Positions 1 through 5,022 of a DNA stretch of 8,694 nucleotides are shown piece after piece. The stretch comes from an uncultured Mailhella sp. (GTDB lineage: Bacteria > Desulfobacterota > Desulfovibrionia > Desulfovibrionales > Desulfovibrionaceae). The stretch lies in contig CAOMFZ010000091.1 in the NCBI GenBank assembly GCA_948482415.1, positions 1 to 8,694 on the forward strand, in the 5' to 3' direction. A program made the translations under genes and the position numbers. The notes beneath the pieces are model-generated. The model was not told where the DNA came from. It searched no databases and was given only the letters and a program-made list of their open reading frames with translations. The first letter of the stretch is position 1. Each line of letters begins with the position of its first letter.

Positions 1-103
1 GTCAAGAATGCGGGTGTACAGAAGCAGACCCTGTCGGTGTAATATGATTCCCGGGACAAGGATTACAGCTCATATTATTATATGCAAAAATCTAGACTTT
101 TTT
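1..103. other. Window-edge flank, no assignable gene
   Basis: No credible complete gene is seen. On the + strand the first 42 bases read open in frame 1 as VKNAGVQKQTLSV and then stop at TAA (40-42). This could be the C-terminus of a gene entering from the left, but 13 residues are too few to identify it. A 62-residue reading from the ATG at 8 runs straight through the palindromes and the A/T-rich promoter DNA and has no ribosome binding site, so I do not call it. Confidence 0.3.
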
Positions 104-162
104 GTGTGGCAAATTTGCCACACTTTTGTGGCAGAAACAACATTGTGGCGAAATAGCCACAA
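104..162. promoter_or_regulatory. Tandem palindromic sites upstream of lpxC, candidate activator binding sites
   Basis: Two related palindromes lie here. The first, GTGTGGCAAATTTGCCACAC (104-123), is a perfect 20-bp palindrome. The second, TTGTGGCGAAATAGCCACAA (143-162), has perfect 7-bp arms. Both contain GTGGC-N6-GCCAC, with centres 39 bp apart, and a lone half-site GTGGC sits between them at 128-132. They lie about 100 and 140 bp upstream of the start predicted from the -24/-12 promoter. That is the usual distance for upstream sites of sigma-54 enhancer-binding proteins. The binding protein is unknown. The 18-bp core is close to, but spaced differently from, CRP (TGTGA-N6-TCACA) and Rex-type sites. 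The first palindrome could also act as a weak terminator hairpin, but only TTTT follows it. Confidence 0.6.
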
Positions 163-192
163 TAATTTTAGAGTACAGGTATCAATAATTAG

Positions 193-222
193 TTGAAATA
201 ATACAACTAATAAGAACATAAT
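193..222 (+). promoter_or_regulatory. Possible sigma-70 promoter with overlapping inverted repeat
   Basis: TTGAAA (193-198) and CATAAT (217-222) are separated by 18 bp, which would be a fair housekeeping promoter for lpxC. An inverted repeat TTAGTTG/CAACTAA (189-195 and 204-210) covers the -35 box and could be an operator. In A/T-rich DNA such matches are common. The -24/-12 match just downstream is the stronger candidate, although both could work. Confidence 0.3.
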
Positions 223-226
223 TTAC

Positions 227-242
227 TGGCACACAAATTGCA
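227..242 (+). promoter_or_regulatory. Sigma-54 (RpoN) promoter of lpxC
   Basis: TGGCACACAAATTGCA matches the family consensus TGGCACR-N4-TTGCA at every defined position. GG (228-229) and GC (240-241) are separated by exactly 10 nt. Transcription would begin near 253, giving a leader of about 50 nt. Sigma-54 promoters need an ATP-dependent activator bound upstream, and paired palindromes lie at a suitable distance (104-162). Confidence 0.75.
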
Positions 243-263
243 GATTCTTTTTAGAACAGACCA

Positions 264-296
264 CGGCAGTCCCTGCCGCGTCATAACCATAAAGGA
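264..296 (+). promoter_or_regulatory. lpxC leader hairpin and ribosome binding site
   Basis: CGGCAG/CTGCCG (264-269 and 273-278) forms a 6-bp GC-rich hairpin with a 3-nt loop. It would sit near the 5' end of a transcript beginning around 253, where it could protect the mRNA. The Shine-Dalgarno AAAGGA (291-296) is 6 nt ahead of the ATG and supports that start. The block ATAAAGGAAAAAACATG (289-305) recurs exactly at fliJ. Confidence 0.5.
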
Positions 297-302
297 AAAA
301 AC

Positions 303-1211
303 ATGTTACAACAGACCTTAATGCACGCAATTACCTACACAGGCATTGGACTCCACTCAGGCAAAGATGTGGAAATGAAACTCCTGCCTGCGAAAATTGA
401 CGCGGGCATTAGTTTCCATATACACGACAAAAAAGAAGTTTCTATAATAAAACCAAATCCTTATGTAGTCGCAACCACGGAACTCGCAACCACGCTCGGT
501 AATGAAAAAACACACGTTTCCACAGTGGAGCATTTGCTGGCTGCGCTTTTGGCGCTTGGTATCGACAATGTGGAATGCCATGTGTTCGGCAAGGAAATCC
601 CCATTATGGACGGTTCTGCTCTGCCTATTACAAATTTGATAAAAAAAGCCGGCATTCGTTCTCAATATGCCCTGCGCAAAGCGGCAAAAATTATCCGTCC
701 TCTGCTTTTTGAAGCCAACGGCAAAACCATCAACGCCCGCCCTTATGACGGTTTTTATGTGGACTACACCATTGATTTTCCGCATAAAGCCATTGGTGTA
801 CAGCGCCTTGCCCTTGAAATTACCCCGGAAAGCTTTGACGAAATTGCGTCTGCCCGCACCTTTGGTTTTATGAAAGAAGTGGAATATCTGCACAGCAAAA
901 ATCTTGCACTTGGCGGCTCGCTGGCTAATGCCATTGTGGTGGACGAAGAAGGTATCCTCAATCCGGAAGGACTGCGCTTTGCCAATGAATTTGTACGCCA
1001 TAAGATTTTGGATTTTGTGGGCGACATGGCAATGTTCGGCATGCCTTTGCAGGGAGCCTTTGAAGTACGCTGTTCCGGTCACCAGCATAATAACGCTTTC
1101 CTGCGCGAAATTTATGATAATAAAGATAAGTATCTGAAATTTGAAGAACTTATTCCGGAACAAAGAAAGACTGATATCCCTTATTTAGGCATTAACACCG
1201 CACTGGCTTAA
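303..1211 (+). CDS. lpxC: UDP-3-O-acyl-N-acetylglucosamine deacetylase
   Basis: This is the cytoplasmic zinc amidase that removes acetate from UDP-3-O-acyl-GlcNAc, the committed step of lipid A synthesis. The 302 residues match the usual length of about 305. Visible motifs are GIGLHSG (14-20), the first zinc-site segment STVEH (73-77, with E76 as the expected catalytic base and H77 as ligand), IMDGSA (101-106), SARTFGF (183-189) and GGSLANAIVVD (204-214). The second zinc segment RHKILDFVGD (232-241) supplies H233 and D237 and the active-site lysine K234. The catalytic His is in SGHQHNN (H260). All expected active-site residues are present, so the enzyme should be functional. The start is set by AAAGGA 6 nt upstream. 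The gene appears monocistronic, with its own promoter region and a terminator at 1256-1282, not within an fts/mur cluster as in E. coli. An antisense reading of 268 residues across it is a coding shadow. Confidence 0.97.
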   Translation: MLQQTLMHAITYTGIGLHSGKDVEMKLLPAKIDAGISFHIHDKKEVSIIKPNPYVVATTELATTLGNEKTHVSTVEHLLAALLALGIDNVECHVFGKEIPIMDGSALPITNLIKKAGIRSQYALRKAAKIIRPLLFEANGKTINARPYDGFYVDYTIDFPHKAIGVQRLALEITPESFDEIASARTFGFMKEVEYLHSKNLALGGSLANAIVVDEEGILNPEGLRFANEFVRHKILDFVGDMAMFGMPLQGAFEVRCSGHQHNNAFLREIYDNKDKYLKFEELIPEQRKTDIPYLGINTALA

Positions 1212-1255
1212 TGTACTCAATTTCAATATACATAAATAAACTCCCTATGCAAAAG

Positions 1256-1282
1256 AACTCCGACCAAAATCGGAGTTTTTTT
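1256..1282 (+). terminator. Rho-independent terminator of lpxC
   Basis: AACTCCGA (1256-1263) and TCGGAGTT (1270-1277) form a perfect 8-bp stem with a 6-nt loop, running into seven Ts (1276-1282). It lies 44 nt after the lpxC stop and isolates lpxC from the downstream region. Confidence 0.9.
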
Positions 1283-1327
1283 GTATATAAGTTTCATTGA
1301 GTTGATACGTCTTAAGATTATGCAAAG

Positions 1328-1409
1328 CTTTTGCGCCTGGGAATTTCACTCTTTGGAAACGATGAGTGTAACGAATTGCTGGAGAAGTGTGAAATATCCA
1401 ACGCAAAAG
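1328..1409. repeat. 82-nt imperfect inverted repeat
   Basis: The outer arms CTTTTGCG (1328-1335) and CGCAAAAG (1402-1409) pair perfectly. Inside them GGAATTTCAC (1340-1349) pairs with GTGAAATATCC (1389-1399) with one bulged base. CACTC/GAGTG (1347-1351 and 1364-1368) offers a competing inner hairpin. Only the left arm is clearly preserved in copy II of the repeat. Confidence 0.5.
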
Positions 1410-1605
1410 TTGTTCACGACAATAAGGTATAGTTCTTTACAAAGGTTATAAACACTTTCATACTCTTAGTTTTCCCCCAAATTATGCAGCAGCTTTCATA
1501 AGCAAACGGTTTAAGCCGCTCTGCGGGAGCAGTACGGCAAAAAATGAACTGAATGTTATGCAGGAAACAGCTTGCTTTGAGCTATGCAGGAAATAACATG
1601 TAACG

Positions 1606-1648
1606 AACTCCGAGAAAAAGGGCAAAGCTCTTTTTCGAGAAGTGAGTT
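1606..1648. repeat. Hairpin P1 of repeat copy I
   Basis: The outer stem is AACTC/GAGTT (1606-1610 and 1644-1648). The inner stem is GAAAAAGGGC/GCTCTTTTTC (1614-1623 and 1627-1636) with one G-T pair and loop AAA. The same outer stem with a different inner stem appears in copy II. Confidence 0.6.
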
Positions 1649-1669
1649 AATGGGGTAATGTTCGGGTTT

Positions 1670-1717
1670 CCAAAGGGTAAAAACAAAGGGGCTTGCCCCT
1701 TTTAGTTTACCCTTTGG
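1670..1717. repeat. Nested hairpin P2 of repeat copy I
   Basis: The outer stem CCAAAGGGTAAA/TTTACCCTTTGG (1670-1681 and 1706-1717) is 12 bp with no mismatch. It encloses AAAGGGGC/GCCCCTTT (1685-1692 and 1695-1702), whose tip is a CTTG loop, a tetraloop known to be stable in RNA. The stem is too long and too well paired to be chance. Confidence 0.7.
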
Positions 1718-2019
1718 TGGGGTAAAAGGGGGAAGCCCCTTTAAAGCGTTTGCGGAACGTACCCACACAAAAAAACTGTGTGGTGAACCGCACTATAAAA
1801 ACTGTTGTTTCCTGCACGCGATAAAACCCATATTTTGTTTATCTGTAAAAGAATTTTATAAAATCCCTTGAGTAACTCCGTTTTTTGATTAGGTAAAACT
1901 TTCGCGCTTGAGAATTTCACCCTTCGGAAGCGATGCACCCAACTTAGACGGCAAAATACTGACTTTATAACAGGCAGGAAACAACAGTCCTAAAAATAGG
2001 CAAAATATTTATTGTAGCG

Positions 2020-2063
2020 AACTCTGCAAAAGAGGGTGATAACTCTCTTTTGCACAGTGAGTT
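2020..2063. repeat. Hairpin P1 of repeat copy II
   Basis: The outer stem AACTC/GAGTT (2020-2024 and 2059-2063) is identical to copy I. The inner stem TGCAAAAGAG/CTCTTTTGCA (2025-2034 and 2045-2054) is perfect and extends two more pairs. The inner-stem sequence differs from copy I on both arms while pairing is kept. Confidence 0.6.
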
Positions 2064-2088
2064 AATGGGGATTATGGAAGGGGGATAT

Positions 2089-2134
2089 AAAGGGGGGAAC
2101 CAAAAGGGGCTTGTCCCTTTAGGTTCTCCCCTTT
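2089..2134. repeat. Nested hairpin P2 of repeat copy II
   Basis: The outer arms AAAGGGGGGAACC (2089-2101) and GGTTCTCCCCTTT (2122-2134) pair over 13 bp with a single G-T. The inner hairpin AAAGGGG/TCCCTTT (2103-2109 and 2114-2120) keeps the CTTG tip. Its outer stem has a different sequence from copy I, yet both are long and well paired. Confidence 0.65.
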
Positions 2135-2158
2135 AAAGCGTTGTTTGCTTGTCAAACA

Positions 2159-2216
2159 TTTGTCATTGTTTTGGACAAAGTCCGCAGGCACAAAATAAAA
2201 TATTTTGATATATCAA
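2159..2216. promoter_or_regulatory. Candidate activator sites upstream of fliJ
   Basis: TTTGTC (2159-2164) and GACAAA (2174-2179) form an inverted repeat centred about 108 bp upstream of the predicted fliJ start. GGAC-AAA-GTCC (2173-2183) overlaps it. TTGATATATCAA (2205-2216) is a perfect 12-bp palindrome, and its half TTGATAT recurs at 2226-2232. Position fits an enhancer-binding protein, but A/T-rich palindromes arise easily by chance. Confidence 0.35.
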
Positions 2217-2250
2217 CATAACATATTGATATAAATATTTTTTTTATGAT

Positions 2251-2266
2251 TGGCACAGTGTGTGCT
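2251..2266 (+). promoter_or_regulatory. Sigma-54 promoter of fliJ-motE
   Basis: TGGCACAGTGTGTGCT has GG (2252-2253) and GC (2264-2265) separated by exactly 10 nt and a full TGGCAC -24 box. One T of TTGC is replaced by G. The predicted start is near 2277, leaving a 19-nt leader that holds just the ribosome binding site. Flagellar genes are classic sigma-54 targets. Confidence 0.7.
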
Positions 2267-2295
2267 ATATGATAGGCAAGGATAAAGGAAAAAAC

Positions 2296-2736
2296 ATGGC
2301 AGGGTTTAAATTCAGACTGGAAAAAGTTCTCCTTTACAAGGAACAGCTTGAAAATGAGGTAAAATCAAAACTTGCATCGCTCAATGCGCAAAATAAACGC
2401 CTCCAGGAACAATATGCAAGTCTCAGGCAGGAAGAACTTTTTCAGGAACAAAAACTCAGCCAAACCCCTGTCAATGAAATGGGGGAGCGTTGGCTCATAG
2501 ATACTTATATCAAGGCACTGCGCCAAGATATACAGCAAACGCAAAAAAATATTGCCATGCTTGAAACGCAGATAAAAAAAACGCAGGCAGAGCTGGCAGA
2601 AAAAGCAAAAGATCGCAAAATTATGGAAAAGCTCAAGGAAAAACACTTTGAGCATTACAAAAAAGAAGAACAACTAAAAGAGCAGAGGAACTTAGATGAA
2701 ATCGCAAGCATTCGATTCAAAGCGCAGACTTACTAA
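2296..2736 (+). CDS. fliJ: Flagellar export protein FliJ
   Basis: FliJ is the soluble coiled-coil stalk of the flagellar type III export apparatus. It works with the FliI ATPase ring and FlhA and helps cycle export chaperones. The 146 residues match the family (about 147). The N-terminus FKFRLEKVLLYKE (4-16) and the charged helical C-terminus, with EKLKEKHFEHYKKEE followed by LDEIASIRF, are typical. Nearly the whole chain is Lys/Glu/Gln-rich heptad-like helix. I chose ATG 2296 because AAAGGA (2284-2289) lies 6 nt before it and the predicted transcript starts near 2277. A longer reading from GTG 2260 would begin inside the promoter. The 3' end overlaps motE by 41 nt. No other flagellar gene is in the window. 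Confidence 0.9.
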   Translation: MAGFKFRLEKVLLYKEQLENEVKSKLASLNAQNKRLQEQYASLRQEELFQEQKLSQTPVNEMGERWLIDTYIKALRQDIQQTQKNIAMLETQIKKTQAELAEKAKDRKIMEKLKEKHFEHYKKEEQLKEQRNLDEIASIRFKAQTY

Positions 2737-3727
2737 TATTTGTTGTTTCGTTGTAGGTCTCGGACTGGTAAAGTTAGTTTTTGCAGCATATATTCTTTCA
2801 GGCGGTGCTTTATTCAACTTTGAAAAGCTGAATAAACAAAGCGCTGACCCAAAAATGGAAGCCCTTGCAAAGGCTCGTGAAGAGCAGCGCCTTGTGCTCC
2901 AAAAAGCAAACAATGAAATTTTAGTTGCTCAAAAAAATGACACTGCTGCTCAAAGTCAAGTTTCTGACACTGCTGTACAAACGCAAGCACAGACTCATCA
3001 GGCAGTTCGTCCGATGCAGGCAGCACAAACATCTGCTCCTCTCATGATTATGGAAGATAACGACGGTGTGAAAGCTGATTTGCTTATCGAAGCTTCCGCC
3101 GCAACCATCAGCCATAAGCAAGGTCAAGTCCGCCGCGCCCTTTTAGATAATTCTTTCGGCAATCCAAGCCGGGAAACACAGGCAGAACTCGATAAGGCTC
3201 TGGACGACGTAAAGCCAAGCTATACCCATGAACCGCGTTTCAATTTCAGCTTAGTCGGCACTGCCCATGCTGAAGAAATGCCCGGCAGTTCCCCCTATAT
3301 CCGCCCTGACCAACAGCAAACCACAGCAGTTATCCCTGCTCCGCGCGTTGAAAACAAAGGCTATGTTTCCCCTGATACCTTGACTTACAAGGAAAAGGAG
3401 CTCAACCAAAAGGAAGAAGAACTCCTCTCTTTGCAGGAACAAATGAATTCCCGCATGGAAGAACTCAATGCGCTTGAAAATAAACTGGGCAATATGGTAA
3501 ACGAAGCTAACGGTGCAGAAGATGAAAAATATAAACATCTTACAGAAACCTATGCCAATATGAAGCCAAGAAAGGCTGCAGAAGCCCTTGAAACTCTTGA
3601 TGAAAAGATTGCAGTGCGTATCCTGACCGGCATGAAAACCAAACAATCCGGAGAAATATTCTCCTACATGGACCCAGTACAAGCTGCCCGCCTCTCAAAG
3701 GCTATGACCAAATTACAAATGAACTAA
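2696..3727 (+). CDS. motE: MotE/YlxF-like flagellar protein with MgtE-N-type C-terminal domain
   Basis: The 343 residues have three parts. First comes a short basic cytoplasmic start and one membrane segment (about 14-36). Next is a long Gln/Ala-rich linker with little predicted structure (about 50-225). The last part is a coiled coil (about 230-270) followed by an MgtE-N-like helical domain (about 283-341, YANMKPRKAAEALETL...MDPVQAARLSKAM). This is the MotE family (a periplasmic partner of the stator protein MotC in alphaproteobacteria) and is related to YlxF, which follows fliJ in Bacillus. It is not a magnesium transporter, because the MgtE channel domain is absent. The start ATG has AGAGGAA (2684-2690) 5 nt upstream, inside fliJ, so translation is probably coupled. 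The linker is long for the family and contains a signal-peptide-like tail LVGTAHAEE (186-194). The exact role in motor or export is inferred. Confidence 0.8.
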   Translation: MKSQAFDSKRRLTNICCFVVGLGLVKLVFAAYILSGGALFNFEKLNKQSADPKMEALAKAREEQRLVLQKANNEILVAQKNDTAAQSQVSDTAVQTQAQTHQAVRPMQAAQTSAPLMIMEDNDGVKADLLIEASAATISHKQGQVRRALLDNSFGNPSRETQAELDKALDDVKPSYTHEPRFNFSLVGTAHAEEMPGSSPYIRPDQQQTTAVIPAPRVENKGYVSPDTLTYKEKELNQKEEELLSLQEQMNSRMEELNALENKLGNMVNEANGAEDEKYKHLTETYANMKPRKAAEALETLDEKIAVRILTGMKTKQSGEIFSYMDPVQAARLSKAMTKLQMN

Positions 3728-3972
3728 AAAATAAATTCCTCACAGACAAACCAAATTTCAAAAATAAATACTATACAAACGCAATAAAAAAAGGGGAAAA
3801 TGCCAAAGTAAAGTCAAATACACTGCGATAACAAAAGTTGTCCTGATAAAAAGTGCGATTAAAAATGTTCTTCAACAACAAACAAAAAATAAAGAGGTCA
3901 AACAACAAAAACACCACGCAGGAAACTGCAAAAAATTTCCTTAATCCCTTATAGTTCCTTCTTTAACTGTTC
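3728..3972 (+). other. Long A-rich 3' region of motE
   Basis: The 245 nt between the motE stop and its terminator are A-rich. A 29-residue reading (ATG 3865, stop 3952-3954; MFFNNKQKIKRSNNKNTTQE...) has no good ribosome binding site. ATG 3800 has a good GGGG site but encodes only three residues. A small GCAG-GAAA-CTGC hairpin with a GAAA loop is at 3918-3929. I see no clear gene or promoter. It could be a long untranslated tail or give rise to a 3'-end small RNA. Confidence 0.4.
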
Positions 3973-4008
3973 CCCCTCAAGTTATTCCGCTTGAGGGGAT
4001 TTTTTTTT
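3973..4008 (+). terminator. Rho-independent terminator of fliJ-motE
   Basis: CCCCTCAAG (3973-3981) and CTTGAGGGG (3990-3998) form a perfect 9-bp stem with an 8-nt loop, followed by nine Ts (4000-4008). It separates the flagellar pair from the transporter genes. Confidence 0.92.
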
Positions 4009-4062
4009 GCAGGCTTTCTCTCTGCAAAAAGACTAGAGCATTTCCAATGAAAAAGATTATGC

Positions 4063-4091
4063 TTGACAATAGTTCGATATCTAATTATTAT
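4063..4091 (+). promoter_or_regulatory. Sigma-70-type promoter of the ABC importer
   Basis: TTGACA (4063-4068), a 17-nt spacer and TATTAT (4086-4091) make a near-consensus housekeeping promoter. Transcription should start near 4098, giving a leader of about 80 nt. Confidence 0.75.
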
Positions 4092-4100
4092 TTTTGTATA

Positions 4101-4120
4101 GCTCCGCATGGAGCACGTTT
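4101..4120 (+). terminator. Possible leader attenuator hairpin
   Basis: GCTCC/GGAGC (4101-4105 and 4110-4114) with loop GCAT lies at the very start of the predicted transcript. It is followed by ACG and then a run of Ts. The stem is short (5 bp), so premature termination would be partial at best. It could instead be a 5' stabilising hairpin. Confidence 0.35.
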
Positions 4121-4177
4121 TTTATCTTGCCCTTTGCATATCTTGCAAAAATACATGATATAAAGTAAACAGTTACT

Positions 4178-5014
4178 ATGCACAAAGAACGCACCACACT
4201 TGAACGGAAAGAACATGCCTTTGCATCTGTAAAGAACGCGGTATTGCCCCTTGTTCTGGTAGCTTGCATGGTCTTTGGCACTGTGTGGATTTACGGCGAA
4301 GCAAGCACGCAGTACACATGGCAGTGGGCGCGGGTTTGGCGTTATGTCGGGACATTCCAAACAGATAATTTTTTCGGGACATTCAAGGCAGGGCTCTTGC
4401 TTGAGGGGCTTGGCACCACTTTACTCATAGTTCTGTACAGTCTTGTTTTTACAGCTCTTTTTGCCCTGTGTCTGGTATTTATGAAACTTGGTCAGTCGCC
4501 TGTGCTCATTGCGGTCAGTTCCGGGATTATTTCCGTTATCCGCAACACCCCCCTGCTGATTCAGCTTTTTCTCTGGTATTTTGTGTTTGCGGGTATATTC
4601 GGGCTGACTCCTTTTGCAACGGCTGTTTTATGTCTTGCGCTTTTTGAGGGCGTATATCTGGCGGAGATTTTGCGCAGCGGGATTATTGCCGTTTCGCATA
4701 CGCAGTGGGAAGCGAGTTTCAGCCTTGGCATGACCCTGCCGAAAACGTTAGTATATGTGATTATGCCGCAGGTTTTCCGCAATGTACTGCCCAGCCTTGC
4801 GGGACAATTTATTTCGCTGATTAAGGATACGTCGCTGGTCAGCGCCATTGCCGTGGCAGACCTCACTTTACAGGCGCGCAATATTATTTCCGAGACCTAT
4901 TTGTCTTTTGAGATTTGGCTTATTACGGCGCTGTGTTATTTTGCGCTGACTCTTTTTGTCAGTGCACCTTTTTGGCTGTTGACGAAATATTTTGCAAAAC
5001 AATATACAAAATAA
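4178..5014 (+). CDS. Polar amino acid ABC transporter, permease (HisM/HisQ family)
   Basis: This is an inner-membrane subunit of an ABC importer. The 278 residues begin with a hydrophilic cytoplasmic segment (1-20) and contain several membrane helices (about 21-40, 75-103, 122-142, 144-160, 246-268). The family segment YLAEILRSGI (160-169) precedes the EAA loop EASFSLGMTLPKTLVYVIMPQ-type (178-198), which contacts the ATPase. It keeps E178, A179, G184 and P197. SLIKDTSLVSAIAVADL (213-229) is also typical. No strong Shine-Dalgarno precedes ATG 4178, but no better in-frame start is available. The binding-protein gene follows after 20 nt. The substrate cannot be read from the permease. Confidence 0.9.
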   Translation: MHKERTTLERKEHAFASVKNAVLPLVLVACMVFGTVWIYGEASTQYTWQWARVWRYVGTFQTDNFFGTFKAGLLLEGLGTTLLIVLYSLVFTALFALCLVFMKLGQSPVLIAVSSGIISVIRNTPLLIQLFLWYFVFAGIFGLTPFATAVLCLALFEGVYLAEILRSGIIAVSHTQWEASFSLGMTLPKTLVYVIMPQVFRNVLPSLAGQFISLIKDTSLVSAIAVADLTLQARNIISETYLSFEIWLITALCYFALTLFVSAPFWLLTKYFAKQYTK

Positions 5015-5022
5015 CGGAATAG

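Larger units (their letters stand above)
1326..1750. repeat. Structured intergenic repeat, copy I
   Basis: Blocks shared in order with copy II are: a TTTGCGC...GAATTTCAC...GATG block (1331-1363); TTATGCAGGAAACA near 1556-1569; AACTC + hairpin + AGTGAGTTAATGGGG (1606-1655); an AAAGGGGCTTG hairpin (1685-1702) nested in a longer stem (1670-1717); and CCCCTTTAAAGCGTT (1736-1750). A third hairpin AAAGGGG/CCCCTTT (1725-1742) is found only in this copy. The copy is longer than copy II mainly because of extra DNA between 1364 and 1550. Orientation is unknown. It could be an RNA gene, a non-autonomous mobile element or a relic. Confidence 0.6.
1897..2142. repeat. Structured intergenic repeat, copy II
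   Basis: This is a diverged tandem relative of copy I with the blocks in the same order: ACTTTCGCGC...GAATTTCAC...GATG (1899-1934), TTATAACAGGCAGGAAACA (1965-1983), AACTC + hairpin + AGTGAGTTAATGGGG (2020-2070), the AAAGGGGCTTG hairpin in a longer stem (2089-2134) and CCCCTTTAAAGCGTT (2128-2142). It ends just ahead of the fliJ control region. Confidence 0.6.
1283..2250. other. Roughly 1-kb gene-free region made largely of structured repeats
   Basis: No credible gene is seen on either strand. Antisense readings of 70 residues (1556-1768) and 65 residues (1741-1938) lie over hairpins. The equivalent frame in the second repeat copy is broken by a stop, so they are not conserved as protein. The region contains an 82-nt inverted repeat, two tandem copies of a structured repeat and several scattered GCAGGAAACA-like words (1560, 1587, 1975, and inverted near 1804). 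The last part, up to 2250, is the control region of fliJ. Confidence 0.7.

Noticed and set aside
104..123. CRP, FNR or Rex operator
   Set aside because: The half-sites recall TGTGA and TTGTGA, but the spacing and the GGC/GCC core differ. The regulator is left unnamed.
8..196. 62-residue + strand reading at the left edge
   Set aside because: It crosses both palindromes and part of the promoter region, has no Shine-Dalgarno and resembles no family.
357..1163. Long antisense reading of 268 residues across lpxC
   Set aside because: lpxC is intact with all active-site motifs on the + strand. The antisense product has no recognisable domain and a Phe/His/Arg-rich composition typical of a coding shadow.
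1556..1938. Two antisense readings of 70 and 65 residues in the gene-free region
   Set aside because: They lie over hairpin repeats. The matching frame in repeat copy II is interrupted by a stop, and they have no ribosome binding site or family motif.
2260..2295. Longer N-terminus for FliJ from GTG 2260
   Set aside because: It would begin inside the predicted -12 box and lacks a ribosome binding site. ATG 2296 has an ideal one and matches family length.
3530..3727. Magnesium transporter MgtE
   Set aside because: Only the N-type helical domain is present. The CBS and membrane channel domains are missing, and the context is flagellar.
3865..3954. 29-residue small protein MFFNNKQKIKRS...
   Set aside because: It has no good ribosome binding site, and an Asn/Lys-rich composition is expected from A-rich DNA. 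It is kept only as a question under the 3' region.
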